Positions 1-6,261 of a stretch of 16,160 nt of DNA are shown piece after piece. Numbering within the stretch: the first letter of the stretch is position 1; every line of letters begins with the position of its first letter. The notes beneath the pieces are model-generated. The model made no database searches and was not told the DNA's origin. It was given only the letters and a program-made list of their open reading frames with translations. This DNA is from Candidatus Woykebacteria bacterium RIFCSPLOWO2_01_FULL_43_14 (GTDB lineage: Bacteria > Patescibacteriota > Microgenomatia > Woykebacterales > 2-01-FULL-43-14), in the NCBI GenBank assembly GCA_001816835.1, contig MHDB01000020.1, positions 7,301 through 23,460 on the forward strand. Reading direction: 5' to 3'. Both the position numbers and the translations under genes were made by a program.

Positions 1-797
1 AAGTCATACTTGCTTCGCGCGCCCGTTTAGCTGCTAGGGCAGCGAGGGACGCGGTCATTCGCAAGGGTGCCCTAGAGGGGATGACTCTCCCCGGTAAATT
101 AGCTGACTGTCAGGAAAAGGACCCTTCCGTTTCAGAGATTTACATTGTGGAAGGGGACAGTGCTGGTGGTACCGCCAAACAAGGACGAGATCGTAAATTC
201 CAGGCTATCCTACCGCTTGGAGGTAAGATTCTAAACACTGAGCGAGCCAGGCTTGATAAGGTCATCCAGTTTGAAGAAATCAAGGATTTGATTATTGCTT
301 TAGGAGCAGGAATAGGGGAAACTTTCAATCCTAGCAAAATACGCTACCATCGAATAGTCCTAATGACAGATGCTGACGTAGACGGAGAACACATAAGTAC
401 GCTGTTACTCACGTTTTTCTTCCGCTATATGCCGGCAGTTATAGAAAGCGGCTATTTGTATATTGCCCAGCCGCCCTTGTTCAAGGTCAGCTCCGGTAAA
501 CAAGAGGAGTACGCCTATACAGATCAGGAACGCGACATGATCCTTTCCAAATTTAACCGTTCAGACGGCACTGTTAAAGCTGGAGTAAACGTGCAACGAT
601 ACAAAGGACTAGGGGAAATGAACGCGGAACAGCTCTGGGAAACAACTATGAATCCACAAAACAGGATTCTCAAACTTGTACAGATTGAGGATGCTACTAA
701 AGCAGATGAAGTTTTTAACATGCTCATGGGGGATGAAGTACCACCACGCAAAAAGTTCATTCAGTCCCATGCCAAGACCGCGACTCTTGATCTCTAA
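1..797 (+). CDS. gyrB: DNA gyrase subunit B, C-terminal part (5' end outside window)
   Basis: ATPase subunit of type II topoisomerase, which with GyrA introduces negative supercoils into DNA. The frame is open from the first bases (about 264 residues visible; bacterial GyrB is usually about 640), so the ATG at 81 is internal: the codons before it read as normal GyrB ending RKGALEG, followed by MTLPGKLADCQEKDP. The TOPRIM domain is complete: EIYIVEGDSAGG supplies the catalytic Glu and DADVDG the Mg-binding Asp residues; the next residue is Glu where E. coli has Ser (DADVDGSHI). PPLFKV, QRYKGLGEMN and the C-terminal MGDEVPPRKKFI are further GyrB signatures, and the large E. coli-type insertion is absent. 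It lies 34 nt before gyrA in the same direction, so co-transcription is likely. ParE is the alternative, but adjacency to a gyrA with a GyrA-box favours GyrB. Confidence 0.96.
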   Translation, partial: VILASRARLAARAARDAVIRKGALEGMTLPGKLADCQEKDPSVSEIYIVEGDSAGGTAKQGRDRKFQAILPLGGKILNTERARLDKVIQFEEIKDLIIALGAGIGETFNPSKIRYHRIVLMTDADVDGEHISTLLLTFFFRYMPAVIESGYLYIAQPPLFKVSSGKQEEYAYTDQERDMILSKFNRSDGTVKAGVNVQRYKGLGEMNAEQLWETTMNPQNRILKLVQIEDATKADEVFNMLMGDEVPPRKKFIQSHAKTATLDL

Positions 798-831
798 GTG
801 ACTTAAATCACTTAAGAAACCTAAGTAACTT

Positions 832-3447
832 ATGGAAAACAATATCGGAAAATTACAACCGGTCGAAATCACTGAAGAGATGCAGCGCTCGTATCTCAAC
901 TACGCCATGAGCGTCATTGTGGCACGAGCGCTCCCAGATGTCCGAGACGGTCTCAAACCTGTTCATCGCCGAATTCTGTTTGCCATGAACGAGTTGGGAC
1001 TAACTTTTAGCGCCAAATACCGAAAATCGGCAACCGTCGTTGGAGAAGTTTTAGGAAAATACCACCCTCACGGTGACATGCCTGTTTATGACGCTATGGT
1101 CAGACTGGCTCAGGATTTTGCCTTGCGTTACCCTTTAGTTGATGGTCAAGGAAACTTCGGCTCGGTGGACGGTGATCCTCCGGCAGCAATGAGGTACACG
1201 GAGGCAAGACTAGACAAAATCTCAGATGAAATGCTCTCCGATATTGACAAGGAAACCGTGGCATTCATTGACAACTTCGACGCTACTCGAGTCGAGCCTA
1301 CGGTACTTCCTTCAAGATTACCGAATTTATTACTCAATGGTGGCTCAGGTATCGCGGTCGGAATGGCCACCAATATCCCACCCCATAATCTAAGAGAACT
1401 TTGTGATGCCCTAACCCTAATGCTCGGAAAGGCCAAGGAAGTACCAGAAAACTCTCAAAAACCGAAAGAATCTAATCCAAAAGACACTTTGAACCTAAAC
1501 ATACCCTTCAAAAAAGAGACCCAAGTTTCAACTATCCCTCAGTACGACCCTTATCAGGTAAAAATCCAAGGGTTTTCATATGATGTTACAGTTGAGGACC
1601 TCATGAAACATATCAAAGGGCCTGATTTCCCAACCGGTGGGGCAATCTTTAACAAAGCTGAAATTATGTCCGCGTACGCCACAGGCAAGGGTCGGATTGT
1701 TATGCGTGCTAAGGCAGAAGTAGAAGAAGAGAAAAACGGACGATTTAATATAGTGGTCTCAGAAATTCCCTACCAAGTCAACAAGTCAACCCTAGTTGCC
1801 CGAATTGCTGAATTGGTAAAAGAAAAAAAGCTTGAAGGTATCTCGGATCTTAGAGACGAGTCCGACCGACAGGGGATGAGGATAGTAATTGAGTTAAAAA
1901 GAGACGCTCGACCCCAAAATTTGCTTAACCAGTTGTTCAAACTCACTTCCATGCAATTAGCTTTCAATGTCAATACTGTTGCCCTAGTCGATGGCACTCC
2001 CCAAACTTTAATGCTCAATACTATTCTTGAAGAATATCTCAAACACCGTCAATTAATTATTGTCAGACGGAGTGTTCACGATCTAAACTCAGCTCGTCTT
2101 CGCTCACACATCCTCGAAGGACTTAAGATAGCCCTAGATAACTTAGACGCTGTTATCGAGACAATTAGAAAATCCTCTGATGCGGAAGTCGCCAAACAAA
2201 ACTTAATGGTTAAGTTTAAGCTTAGTGATCTCCAGGCTCAAGCAATCTTGGATATGCAGCTCCGACGTCTGGCCGCTCTTGAGAGACAAAAAATAGAGGA
2301 TGAGTACAAAAATGTTCTAAAGGTAATCAAGGGTTTGGTAGACCTCATTTGCTCACCACGCAAAGTCCTCACTCAGATTGGAAACGAGCTCTCGGAAGTT
2401 AAGGCTAAGTACGGCGATGATCGTCGAACCCGGGTTTATGACCAAGCGGTAGGGGAGTTCTCTGAAGAAGACCTTATTGCCTCTGAAAATATTATTGTGA
2501 CTGTGACTAGAGCTGGTTATATCAAACGCTCTCCGCTTAACACTTTTCGTACCCAGCACCGGGGTGGTAAAGGAGTCAGCGGCATGGGAATGAAAGAAGA
2601 CGATAGCATTGCTAATATTTTCAGCGCTAATACCCACGACAACATTTTGTTTTTCACCAACAAAGGCAGGGTCTTTCAGATCAAAGTCTACGAGCTTCCC
2701 GAGGGAAGTAGGTATTCTAAAGGCCAAGCCTTAATCAACCTAATCAACCTAGAGCAAGCCGAAAAAATCAACTCTATTCTGGTCACCCCCAAAAGCCAAA
2801 CTTCAGGCTATATGTTCATGGCCACCGCTCGGGGAATAGTGAAAAAAACAGCTGTGGAAGAATTTGCCCACATTCGGCGAAACGGCATGATCGCTATTAA
2901 TCTCAGTTCAGGCGACAGTTTGGTCTGGGTCAAACTTACAACTGGAGAAGATGACATACTGGTGGTGTCCAAGAATGGGTTATCTATCAAGTTCCATGAA
3001 AAAGACGTGAGACCGCTCGGTCGAGCAACAGCCGGTGTCCTGGGTATCAAACTAGCTACAAGTGATGAGGTCGTCGCTATGGAAGTGGCCGGAAAAGAGA
3101 CGTTTCTTCTTACTGTTATGGAAAATGGTTACGGTAAAAAAACGCCGATTACCGACTGGCCAACCCAAAAAAGAGGCGGGAGCGGTGTCAAATCTGCCGA
3201 AGTGACTTCTAAAACCGGCAAAATAATTTCTTCAAAAATAGTCACTCCCGAAAGCGTAGACGTCATAATCACGTCCGATAAAGGGCAGGTAATCAAGCTT
3301 CCTCTAGATACGGTTCCAAAGTTGAAGAGGCAGACCCAAGGAGTCATCATGATCCGCATGTCCGGAAGTGGCGATAAAGTTTCGGCTGTAGCCGTACTTT
3401 CCAAACAAGAAAAGGAAATAAGTTTGGATTCCGAAGACACGGCTTAA
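832..3447 (+). CDS. gyrA: DNA gyrase subunit A
   Basis: DNA breakage-reunion and wrapping subunit of gyrase, 871 residues, close to family length (E. coli 875). Numbering at the active site matches E. coli: catalytic Tyr122 in AMRYTEARL. The quinolone region reads HPHGDMPVYD, so residue 83 is Met (Ser in E. coli), 84 is Pro, and Asp87 is kept. The tower/coiled-coil region follows, then the C-terminal beta-pinwheel with a near-canonical GyrA box QHRGGKG at 575-581, which supports true gyrase rather than topoisomerase IV. Residues about 200-247 form a hydrophilic insertion just before the GPDFPTGG motif that E. coli lacks. The start has no clear Shine-Dalgarno; a small inverted repeat (796-801 with 808-813) overlaps the gyrB stop, so initiation may depend on coupling to gyrB. 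Its stop is one base from the next start (TAAAATG). Confidence 0.97.
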   Translation: MENNIGKLQPVEITEEMQRSYLNYAMSVIVARALPDVRDGLKPVHRRILFAMNELGLTFSAKYRKSATVVGEVLGKYHPHGDMPVYDAMVRLAQDFALRYPLVDGQGNFGSVDGDPPAAMRYTEARLDKISDEMLSDIDKETVAFIDNFDATRVEPTVLPSRLPNLLLNGGSGIAVGMATNIPPHNLRELCDALTLMLGKAKEVPENSQKPKESNPKDTLNLNIPFKKETQVSTIPQYDPYQVKIQGFSYDVTVEDLMKHIKGPDFPTGGAIFNKAEIMSAYATGKGRIVMRAKAEVEEEKNGRFNIVVSEIPYQVNKSTLVARIAELVKEKKLEGISDLRDESDRQGMRIVIELKRDARPQNLLNQLFKLTSMQLAFNVNTVALVDGTPQTLMLNTILEEYLKHRQLIIVRRSVHDLNSARLRSHILEGLKIALDNLDAVIETIRKSSDAEVAKQNLMVKFKLSDLQAQAILDMQLRRLAALERQKIEDEYKNVLKVIKGLVDLICSPRKVLTQIGNELSEVKAKYGDDRRTRVYDQAVGEFSEEDLIASENIIVTVTRAGYIKRSPLNTFRTQHRGGKGVSGMGMKEDDSIANIFSANTHDNILFFTNKGRVFQIKVYELPEGSRYSKGQALINLINLEQAEKINSILVTPKSQTSGYMFMATARGIVKKTAVEEFAHIRRNGMIAINLSSGDSLVWVKLTTGEDDILVVSKNGLSIKFHEKDVRPLGRATAGVLGIKLATSDEVVAMEVAGKETFLLTVMENGYGKKTPITDWPTQKRGGSGVKSAEVTSKTGKIISSKIVTPESVDVIITSDKGQVIKLPLDTVPKLKRQTQGVIMIRMSGSGDKVSAVAVLSKQEKEISLDSEDTA

Positions 3448-3448
3448 A

Positions 3449-3916
3449 ATGTTTACTCCTAAACAACTACTTCTTCTGGTATTGTTACTGATATTAGCTG
3501 TTCTTTTCGGTCTAACTTTTTTTATGCTAAACCCCCCAAAGATAAAAAATCTACCCGTCGCCAAACTCAAGGTAGGGGAGAAGGTAATCCAGGTCGAGCT
3601 TGCTTCATCCGGCCTCGCTCAGATGAAGGGCTTGTCTGATAGGCCATCCTTGGAAAAAGACTGGGGAATGCTTTTCCAGTTCCCAGACGCAACAGTAAGA
3701 ACCATGTGGATGAAGGATATGAACTTCGGGCTGGATGTGATCTGGATACGAGAGGGGACGATAGTGAAAATAGACGAAAACGTCTATCCAAAGGGCCTGG
3801 GTCAGCCAATAGTCTCCTCTGTAGAAAAAACTGACTCTTTCCTCGAAGTCAACGCTGGCTTCGTCAAAACCCATCAGATCAAGGTGAACGACAAAGTAAC
3901 CCTCCTCAATCCTTAA
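3449..3916 (+). CDS. Membrane-anchored DUF192 protein
   Basis: 155 residues: an N-terminal transmembrane segment or uncleaved signal anchor (about 7-27, Leu-rich), then a DUF192 domain (Pfam PF02643) predicted to lie outside the membrane. Family landmarks are present: GLSDRPSLEKDWGMLFQF at 61-78 (consensus GLM-R-L---GMLF), WMKDM at 87-91 (usually WMKNT) and LDVIWI at 95-100. The biochemical function of DUF192 is unknown to me, and I infer none. The ATG follows the gyrA stop after one base (TAAAATG) with no independent Shine-Dalgarno, so it is probably translated by reinitiation at the end of the gyrase operon. Downstream come hairpin-forming CCTCGG repeats that could end the transcript. Confidence 0.85.
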   Translation: MFTPKQLLLLVLLLILAVLFGLTFFMLNPPKIKNLPVAKLKVGEKVIQVELASSGLAQMKGLSDRPSLEKDWGMLFQFPDATVRTMWMKDMNFGLDVIWIREGTIVKIDENVYPKGLGQPIVSSVEKTDSFLEVNAGFVKTHQIKVNDKVTLLNP

Positions 3917-3942
3917 ATACTCAGCCTCAAACCCACTGTTAC

Positions 3943-4042
3943 CACCTCGGATGGTGGCGAGGCAGAGACCTCGACTCCTCCGAGGTGAGCTCAGTTGTAA
4001 ATCCTCCACCGTCCGAGGAGTCCTTCGGCCACCTCGGAGGTG
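3943..4042. repeat. Cluster of CACCTCGGA / TCCGAGGTG palindromic repeats
   Basis: Four copies of one core in 100 nt of intergenic DNA: CACCTCGGA 3943-3951, its complement TCCGAGGTG 3979-3987, variant TCCGAGGAG 4012-4020, and the near-palindrome CACCTCGGAGGTG 4030-4042. The first two form a 9-bp stem that encloses an inner hairpin (CGAGG 3958-3962 with CCTCG 3969-3973); the last two can pair over 7 bp. The same core recurs at 6153-6188. They could act as a terminator or mRNA stabiliser for the gyrase/DUF192 transcript or be dispersed REP-like elements. No U-tract follows. The rest of 3917-4051 shows nothing else. Confidence 0.7.
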
Positions 4043-4051
4043 TCCTTACCC

Positions 4052-4080
4052 TTGACAAAGGACCCATAGTATGGTATAAT
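4052..4080 (+). promoter_or_regulatory. Perfect consensus sigma70 promoter
   Basis: TTGACA at 4052-4057, a 17-nt spacer, and TATAAT at 4075-4080: an exact match to the housekeeping consensus in both boxes and spacing, and the best promoter in the window. Expected start of transcription is about 4087. The only thing downstream before a strong terminator is the short unit at 4087-4366. Confidence 0.85.
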
Positions 4081-4115
4081 ATTAAACATATACTGAATAC
4101 ATCTTAGATAAGTTT

Positions 4116-4298
4116 GTGGTCGCGTTCCAGGATCGCTCCACACCAGGGCAAATAAGGCAAGGTAGAGTTTTGGCCCGGTTTCGGACCGAGGAATCTGCGT
4201 ACAAGGCATTGCCTGGTTGGGTGAGAAGCAACGGAACCATGCTGACCCTGTTCTCGTCCAATCTCGGAGTTTTCAAGGACGGGAAGCTGATTCGTTAG
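4116..4298 (+). CDS. Possible 60-residue protein of unknown function
   Basis: GTG-started frame of 60 codons between the consensus promoter and the terminator, with a predicted leader of about 29 nt. The product is basic and without membrane segments (for example QGRVLARFRTEESAYKAL, then GVFKDGKLIR at the end), and could fold as a small mixed alpha/beta domain. Against it: no Shine-Dalgarno sequence, a GTG start, and open frames on the other strand too. I do not recognise a family. It may be a real small protein, or an accidental frame in a structured RNA. Confidence 0.33.
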   Translation: MVAFQDRSTPGQIRQGRVLARFRTEESAYKALPGWVRSNGTMLTLFSSNLGVFKDGKLIR

Positions 4299-4306
4299 TG
4301 GGATCA

Positions 4307-4366
4307 AAAGCCAGGGCGAGCGTTTAAAAATGCTGCGAAGCGACGCGAACCCTGGCTTTCCTTTTT
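4307..4366 (+). terminator. Strong intrinsic terminator, probably bidirectional
   Basis: Perfect 10-bp stem AAAGCCAGGG (4307-4316) with CCCTGGCTTT (4350-4359), a 33-nt loop that can form an inner stem, then CC and TTTTT (4362-4366) on the plus strand. On the minus strand the stem ends in CTTTT, so it can also stop the mini-MscS transcript, whose stop codon is 4 nt away. Confidence 0.85.
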
Positions 4367-4369
4367 AAA

Positions 4370-4876
4370 CTAGTCTTTTGAAAAGTTGGAAACTAGGATA
4401 ATACTGCCATTGGGAATAATATGAAGCTCTTTTTTGGCGCCTCTGATCGAAACTGTTCTTAAACTAATCTTTTCCACCACACCTTTTTTACCATTTATCT
4501 CCACCTCATCACCCTCATCAAACTGACCTTCCAGTATAAGAAAAAAGCCACTAATCACATCCTTCACCAAAGCCTGGGCGCCAAAACCAACTGCCAGACC
4601 CACAATACCTGCCGAAGTAAGAAGGGGAGTAATATCAAAACCTAGCTCTTTTAGGATCATAAACAAGCCAACCACCACAATTGAGACAGAGAAAAAAGTA
4701 TTGAAAATATTCGTCAGGGTTCGAAGTCTTTTACCCCGAGGCGCCTGGTCAGACACCACCTTGACTAGCTTAGTACTAGATTTATCCAAAATTACCCGCA
4801 AGATAATCATCCCAATTACAATGACCGTTATTCGGCTGCCTTTATCACTAAAGATCATTCCTAACAAATATTCCAT
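4370..4876 (-). CDS. Mini-MscS mechanosensitive channel family protein
   Basis: Small-conductance mechanosensitive (MscS) family membrane protein, probably releasing solutes on hypo-osmotic shock. 168 residues from the chosen start: transmembrane segments at about 15-32 and 58-76, the pore-lining helix with Ala/Gly-rich TSAGIVGLAVGFGAQALVKD (about 87-106), then the beta domain EGDEVEINGKKGVVEKISLRT and the IPNG turn at 155-158. It stops just after that turn, so the C-terminal alpha/beta vestibule of E. coli MscS (286 aa) is missing; the stop is followed at once by a terminator and no continuation is seen, so this appears to be the intact form. The start is moved from GTG 4882 to ATG 4876, because TACAAT lies 6 nt before that ATG and transcription should begin at it (leaderless). 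Confidence 0.85.
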   Translation of the reverse strand: MEYLLGMIFSDKGSRITVIVIGMIILRVILDKSSTKLVKVVSDQAPRGKRLRTLTNIFNTFFSVSIVVVGLFMILKELGFDITPLLTSAGIVGLAVGFGAQALVKDVISGFFLILEGQFDEGDEVEINGKKGVVEKISLRTVSIRGAKKELHIIPNGSIILVSNFSKD

Positions 4877-4882
4877 GTTCAC

Positions 4883-4912
4883 ATTGTATCACTTCTAACC
4901 CCTTGCTTGACA
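4883..4912 (-). promoter_or_regulatory. Extended -10 promoter of the mini-MscS gene
   Basis: On the minus strand TACAAT occupies 4888-4883, preceded by TG-A (extended -10). A weak -35, TGTCAA (4912-4907), sits 18 nt upstream and is the exact complement of the TTGACA used by the divergent gene. The ATG at 4876 is 6 nt after the -10. Confidence 0.65.
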
Positions 4913-4935
4913 CAAACGAGTCGGTTGTCTATATT
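4907..4935 (+). promoter_or_regulatory. Promoter of the 4943 membrane protein gene
   Basis: TTGACA 4907-4912, 17-nt spacer, TATATT 4930-4935, then 7 nt to ATG 4943. It occupies what would be the first codons of a longer frame beginning TTG at 4907, so that longer start is not credible. The mRNA should be leaderless. Confidence 0.8.
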
Positions 4936-4942
4936 TGTACCA

Positions 4943-5866
4943 ATGCTTGTTTGGTTAAAATTATCCTTCTTTTCACTTTTCCTTCTTTCCGCCAACTACT
5001 ACTTCTACCAAAATGTCGTCACAATTCTAAAGAACCCTAATTTTGTCTACTCAGTTGACTTAGAAACCCTTTACCCGATCATATACCTGGCTTTTAGCCT
5101 TTACATACTCAGCATTGCTTTTTCTTTTGTGGCGACACTTTTTCCCAAAAACTATTTGAAAATCGGGCTAATTTTACTAACCTCACTGACACCTTTCCTG
5201 TTTTTCCCGCGCATAGAATTTGCTCTAGGCATAGCTTTCACCCAAAGTGTGGTACTTCTCTTATCAATGTGGGACGTCCAGAACCACCTAAAAAACTACT
5301 TTAACTTCAACCCAAGATTAGTTTTTTCCGGCTCGCTGCACTCTCTGACTAACTTACTAGCCATACTCGTGGCAGGAATATTTTTCTTTTCCTATTCTCA
5401 ATACATCGATAACCACGGATTTGAGATTCCCGAAGAAGTGACTAGAGAGATAAGCAGCTACACTGTAAACAACGTCATGAGTCAGCTAACTCAAACACCA
5501 GGTTCAGAAGATTTATCAAAACTAAAACAATTTGGTCTGAACGAAGCTGCGATTAAAAAAGTTCAAAAAGACTTTAGCGGGGAAGATGTAAAAACTCAGC
5601 TAACAACTATTTTATCCAAACAACTTCAATCAACTATAAAAGACCTGATCAAGCCTTACCTAGGGTATGTGCCAATCGTCACCACAGTGCTTGTCTATGT
5701 CACCCTTGCGTCTGTGGTTGGCCTGGGTTTCTTCCTGGTTCCCTTACTCCTAAGCCTTATTTATATGCTGTTGGAAAAAGCAAATATAGTTAAGTTTGAA
5801 AGTCGTACCCAAATTGTAAAGAGGTTAGTCATTGAAGATAGTAATAAAAAGGTTAGCGGTCAGTAA
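4943..5866 (+). CDS. Multi-pass membrane protein of unknown function
   Basis: 307 residues from ATG 4943. Hydrophobic segments: about 2-20, a group between about 44 and 112, one at about 128-148, then a hydrophilic stretch of about 90 residues with Glu/Lys/Gln-rich helices (about 150-240), and two strong segments near the C-terminus (about 243-285) with a basic tail. The layout suggests a domain exposed on one side of the membrane between two membrane blocks. I see no catalytic motif and do not recognise the family. The start is set by the promoter, not by the longest frame, which would add 12 residues encoded by promoter DNA. It is divergent from mini-MscS, and the two share their -35 DNA. 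Its 3' end overlaps a minus-strand terminator. Confidence 0.8.
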   Translation: MLVWLKLSFFSLFLLSANYYFYQNVVTILKNPNFVYSVDLETLYPIIYLAFSLYILSIAFSFVATLFPKNYLKIGLILLTSLTPFLFFPRIEFALGIAFTQSVVLLLSMWDVQNHLKNYFNFNPRLVFSGSLHSLTNLLAILVAGIFFFSYSQYIDNHGFEIPEEVTREISSYTVNNVMSQLTQTPGSEDLSKLKQFGLNEAAIKKVQKDFSGEDVKTQLTTILSKQLQSTIKDLIKPYLGYVPIVTTVLVYVTLASVVGLGFFLVPLLLSLIYMLLEKANIVKFESRTQIVKRLVIEDSNKKVSGQ

Positions 5867-5881
5867 AATACTAACCGCTAA
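5846..5881 (-). terminator. Intrinsic terminator of the 5878-6126 gene
   Basis: Read on the minus strand: TTAGCGGT/ACCGCTAA stem (5881-5874 … 5860-5853, 8 bp) with a 13-nt loop, then CC and TTTTT from the plus-strand A-run 5846-5850. It contains both the stop of the minus gene and the last codons of the plus gene. Confidence 0.7.
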
Positions 5882-6126
5882 TGAAAGTACAGCCAAATCC
5901 CCGCCAACATCGCGAACAGCAAAGTAAGGTAAAAACCTGAGATTCCCAAACACCCTCTCCAGCCCCACCTGTTAATAGCCCAAAAAAAACTAAACACAGC
6001 TATAAGAAAGCAGATCACGATCATTACAAGTGCAAAGATGGTGAAAACCATTAAGAACTGTACCACGACTCCGGTAAATAAAACGAGAATTGCTGCGATT
6101 AGTTCCAATTCTTTCTCCCACCGCAT
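5878..6126 (-). CDS. Small membrane protein of unknown function
   Basis: 82 residues: a short charged N-terminus (MRWEKELE) and then two to three hydrophobic segments (about 9-50 as a long stretch that probably crosses twice, and about 60-80) split by a Gly/Trp/Arg turn (INRWGWRGCLG). No motif ties it to a known family. The ATG lies 6 nt after a TAATAT box on the minus strand, consistent with a leaderless start, although no good -35 is visible. It converges with the 4943-5866 gene and ends in its own terminator hairpin. Confidence 0.65.
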   Translation of the reverse strand: MRWEKELELIAAILVLFTGVVVQFLMVFTIFALVMIVICFLIAVFSFFWAINRWGWRGCLGISGFYLTLLFAMLAGIWLYFH

Positions 6127-6152
6127 GATACCATATTAACCCATAACATAAC

Positions 6153-6188
6153 AACCTCCGAGGTTCTAGCTTCTCAACCTCGGAGGTT
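6153..6188. repeat. 13-bp inverted repeat of the CCTCGGAGG family
   Basis: AACCTCCGAGGTT (6153-6165) and its exact complement AACCTCGGAGGTT (6176-6188), 10-nt loop. It lies between two divergent genes, where neither needs a terminator, and shares the CCTCGG core with the cluster at 3943-4042. Candidate dispersed palindromic element or regulatory hairpin. Confidence 0.75.
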
Positions 6189-6202
6189 TATCAGGAAAAA
6201 CC

Positions 6203-6254
6203 TTGAAAAGCCAGCTATTTATGTTACACTAAGACGCGACAGGAGGCGGGGAGG
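6203..6254 (+). promoter_or_regulatory. Promoter and Shine-Dalgarno of the lytic transglycosylase gene
   Basis: TTGAAA 6203-6208, 16-nt spacer, TACACT 6225-6230. The leader has two purine-rich blocks; GGAGG at 6250-6254 lies 7 nt before the GTG at 6262 and fixes that start. This gene is one of the few here with a strong Shine-Dalgarno. Confidence 0.6.
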
Positions 6255-6261
6255 AAGATTT

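Larger units (their letters stand above)
4087..4366 (+). ncRNA. Candidate structured small RNA of unknown class
   Basis: Predicted transcript from the consensus promoter to the terminator, about 280 nt. It has several local stems: GTGG/CCAC enclosing GCG/CGC (4116-4141), CGGT/ACCG around TTCGG, AGGCA/TGCCT, and a 9-bp stem with one wobble (4251-4259 with 4277-4285). Local GC is about 55% in two lines counted, higher than in the neighbouring genes, and all three minus-strand frames are also largely open here, which suggests few stops from composition rather than coding constraint. I compared it with remembered cores of RNase P, tmRNA, SRP RNA and 6S RNA and saw no match. The competing reading is the small protein at 4116-4298. 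Confidence 0.42.

Noticed and set aside
81..797. ATG at 81 as the start of a short gyrB-like gene
   Set aside because: The same frame is open to the window edge and encodes normal GyrB sequence before it, so the gene is only cut by the window.
1078..1080. GyrA Met83 as an acquired fluoroquinolone resistance mutation
   Set aside because: The whole local segment (MPVYDAMV) differs from E. coli, which fits a lineage difference rather than a point mutation under drug selection.
3605..4009. Minus-strand frames of 80-134 codons across the DUF192 gene
   Set aside because: They are antisense to a recognisable DUF192 domain and have no start signal or family features.
4087..4366. RNase P RNA, tmRNA, SRP RNA or 6S RNA as the identity of the orphan transcript
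   Set aside because: I saw none of their conserved cores (GAGGAAAGTCC, a tmRNA tag with a CCA-type end, the GGAAGGAAGCAG SRP loop). A covariance search would be decisive.
4717..4735. GGTTCGAAG as a tRNA T-arm
   Set aside because: It lies inside the mini-MscS coding region, and no acceptor stem or anticodon arm surrounds it.
4370..4876. mscS as a pseudogene broken by a frameshift
   Set aside because: The stop is followed at once by a terminator and an unrelated unit, and no remnant of the missing domain is visible in other frames.
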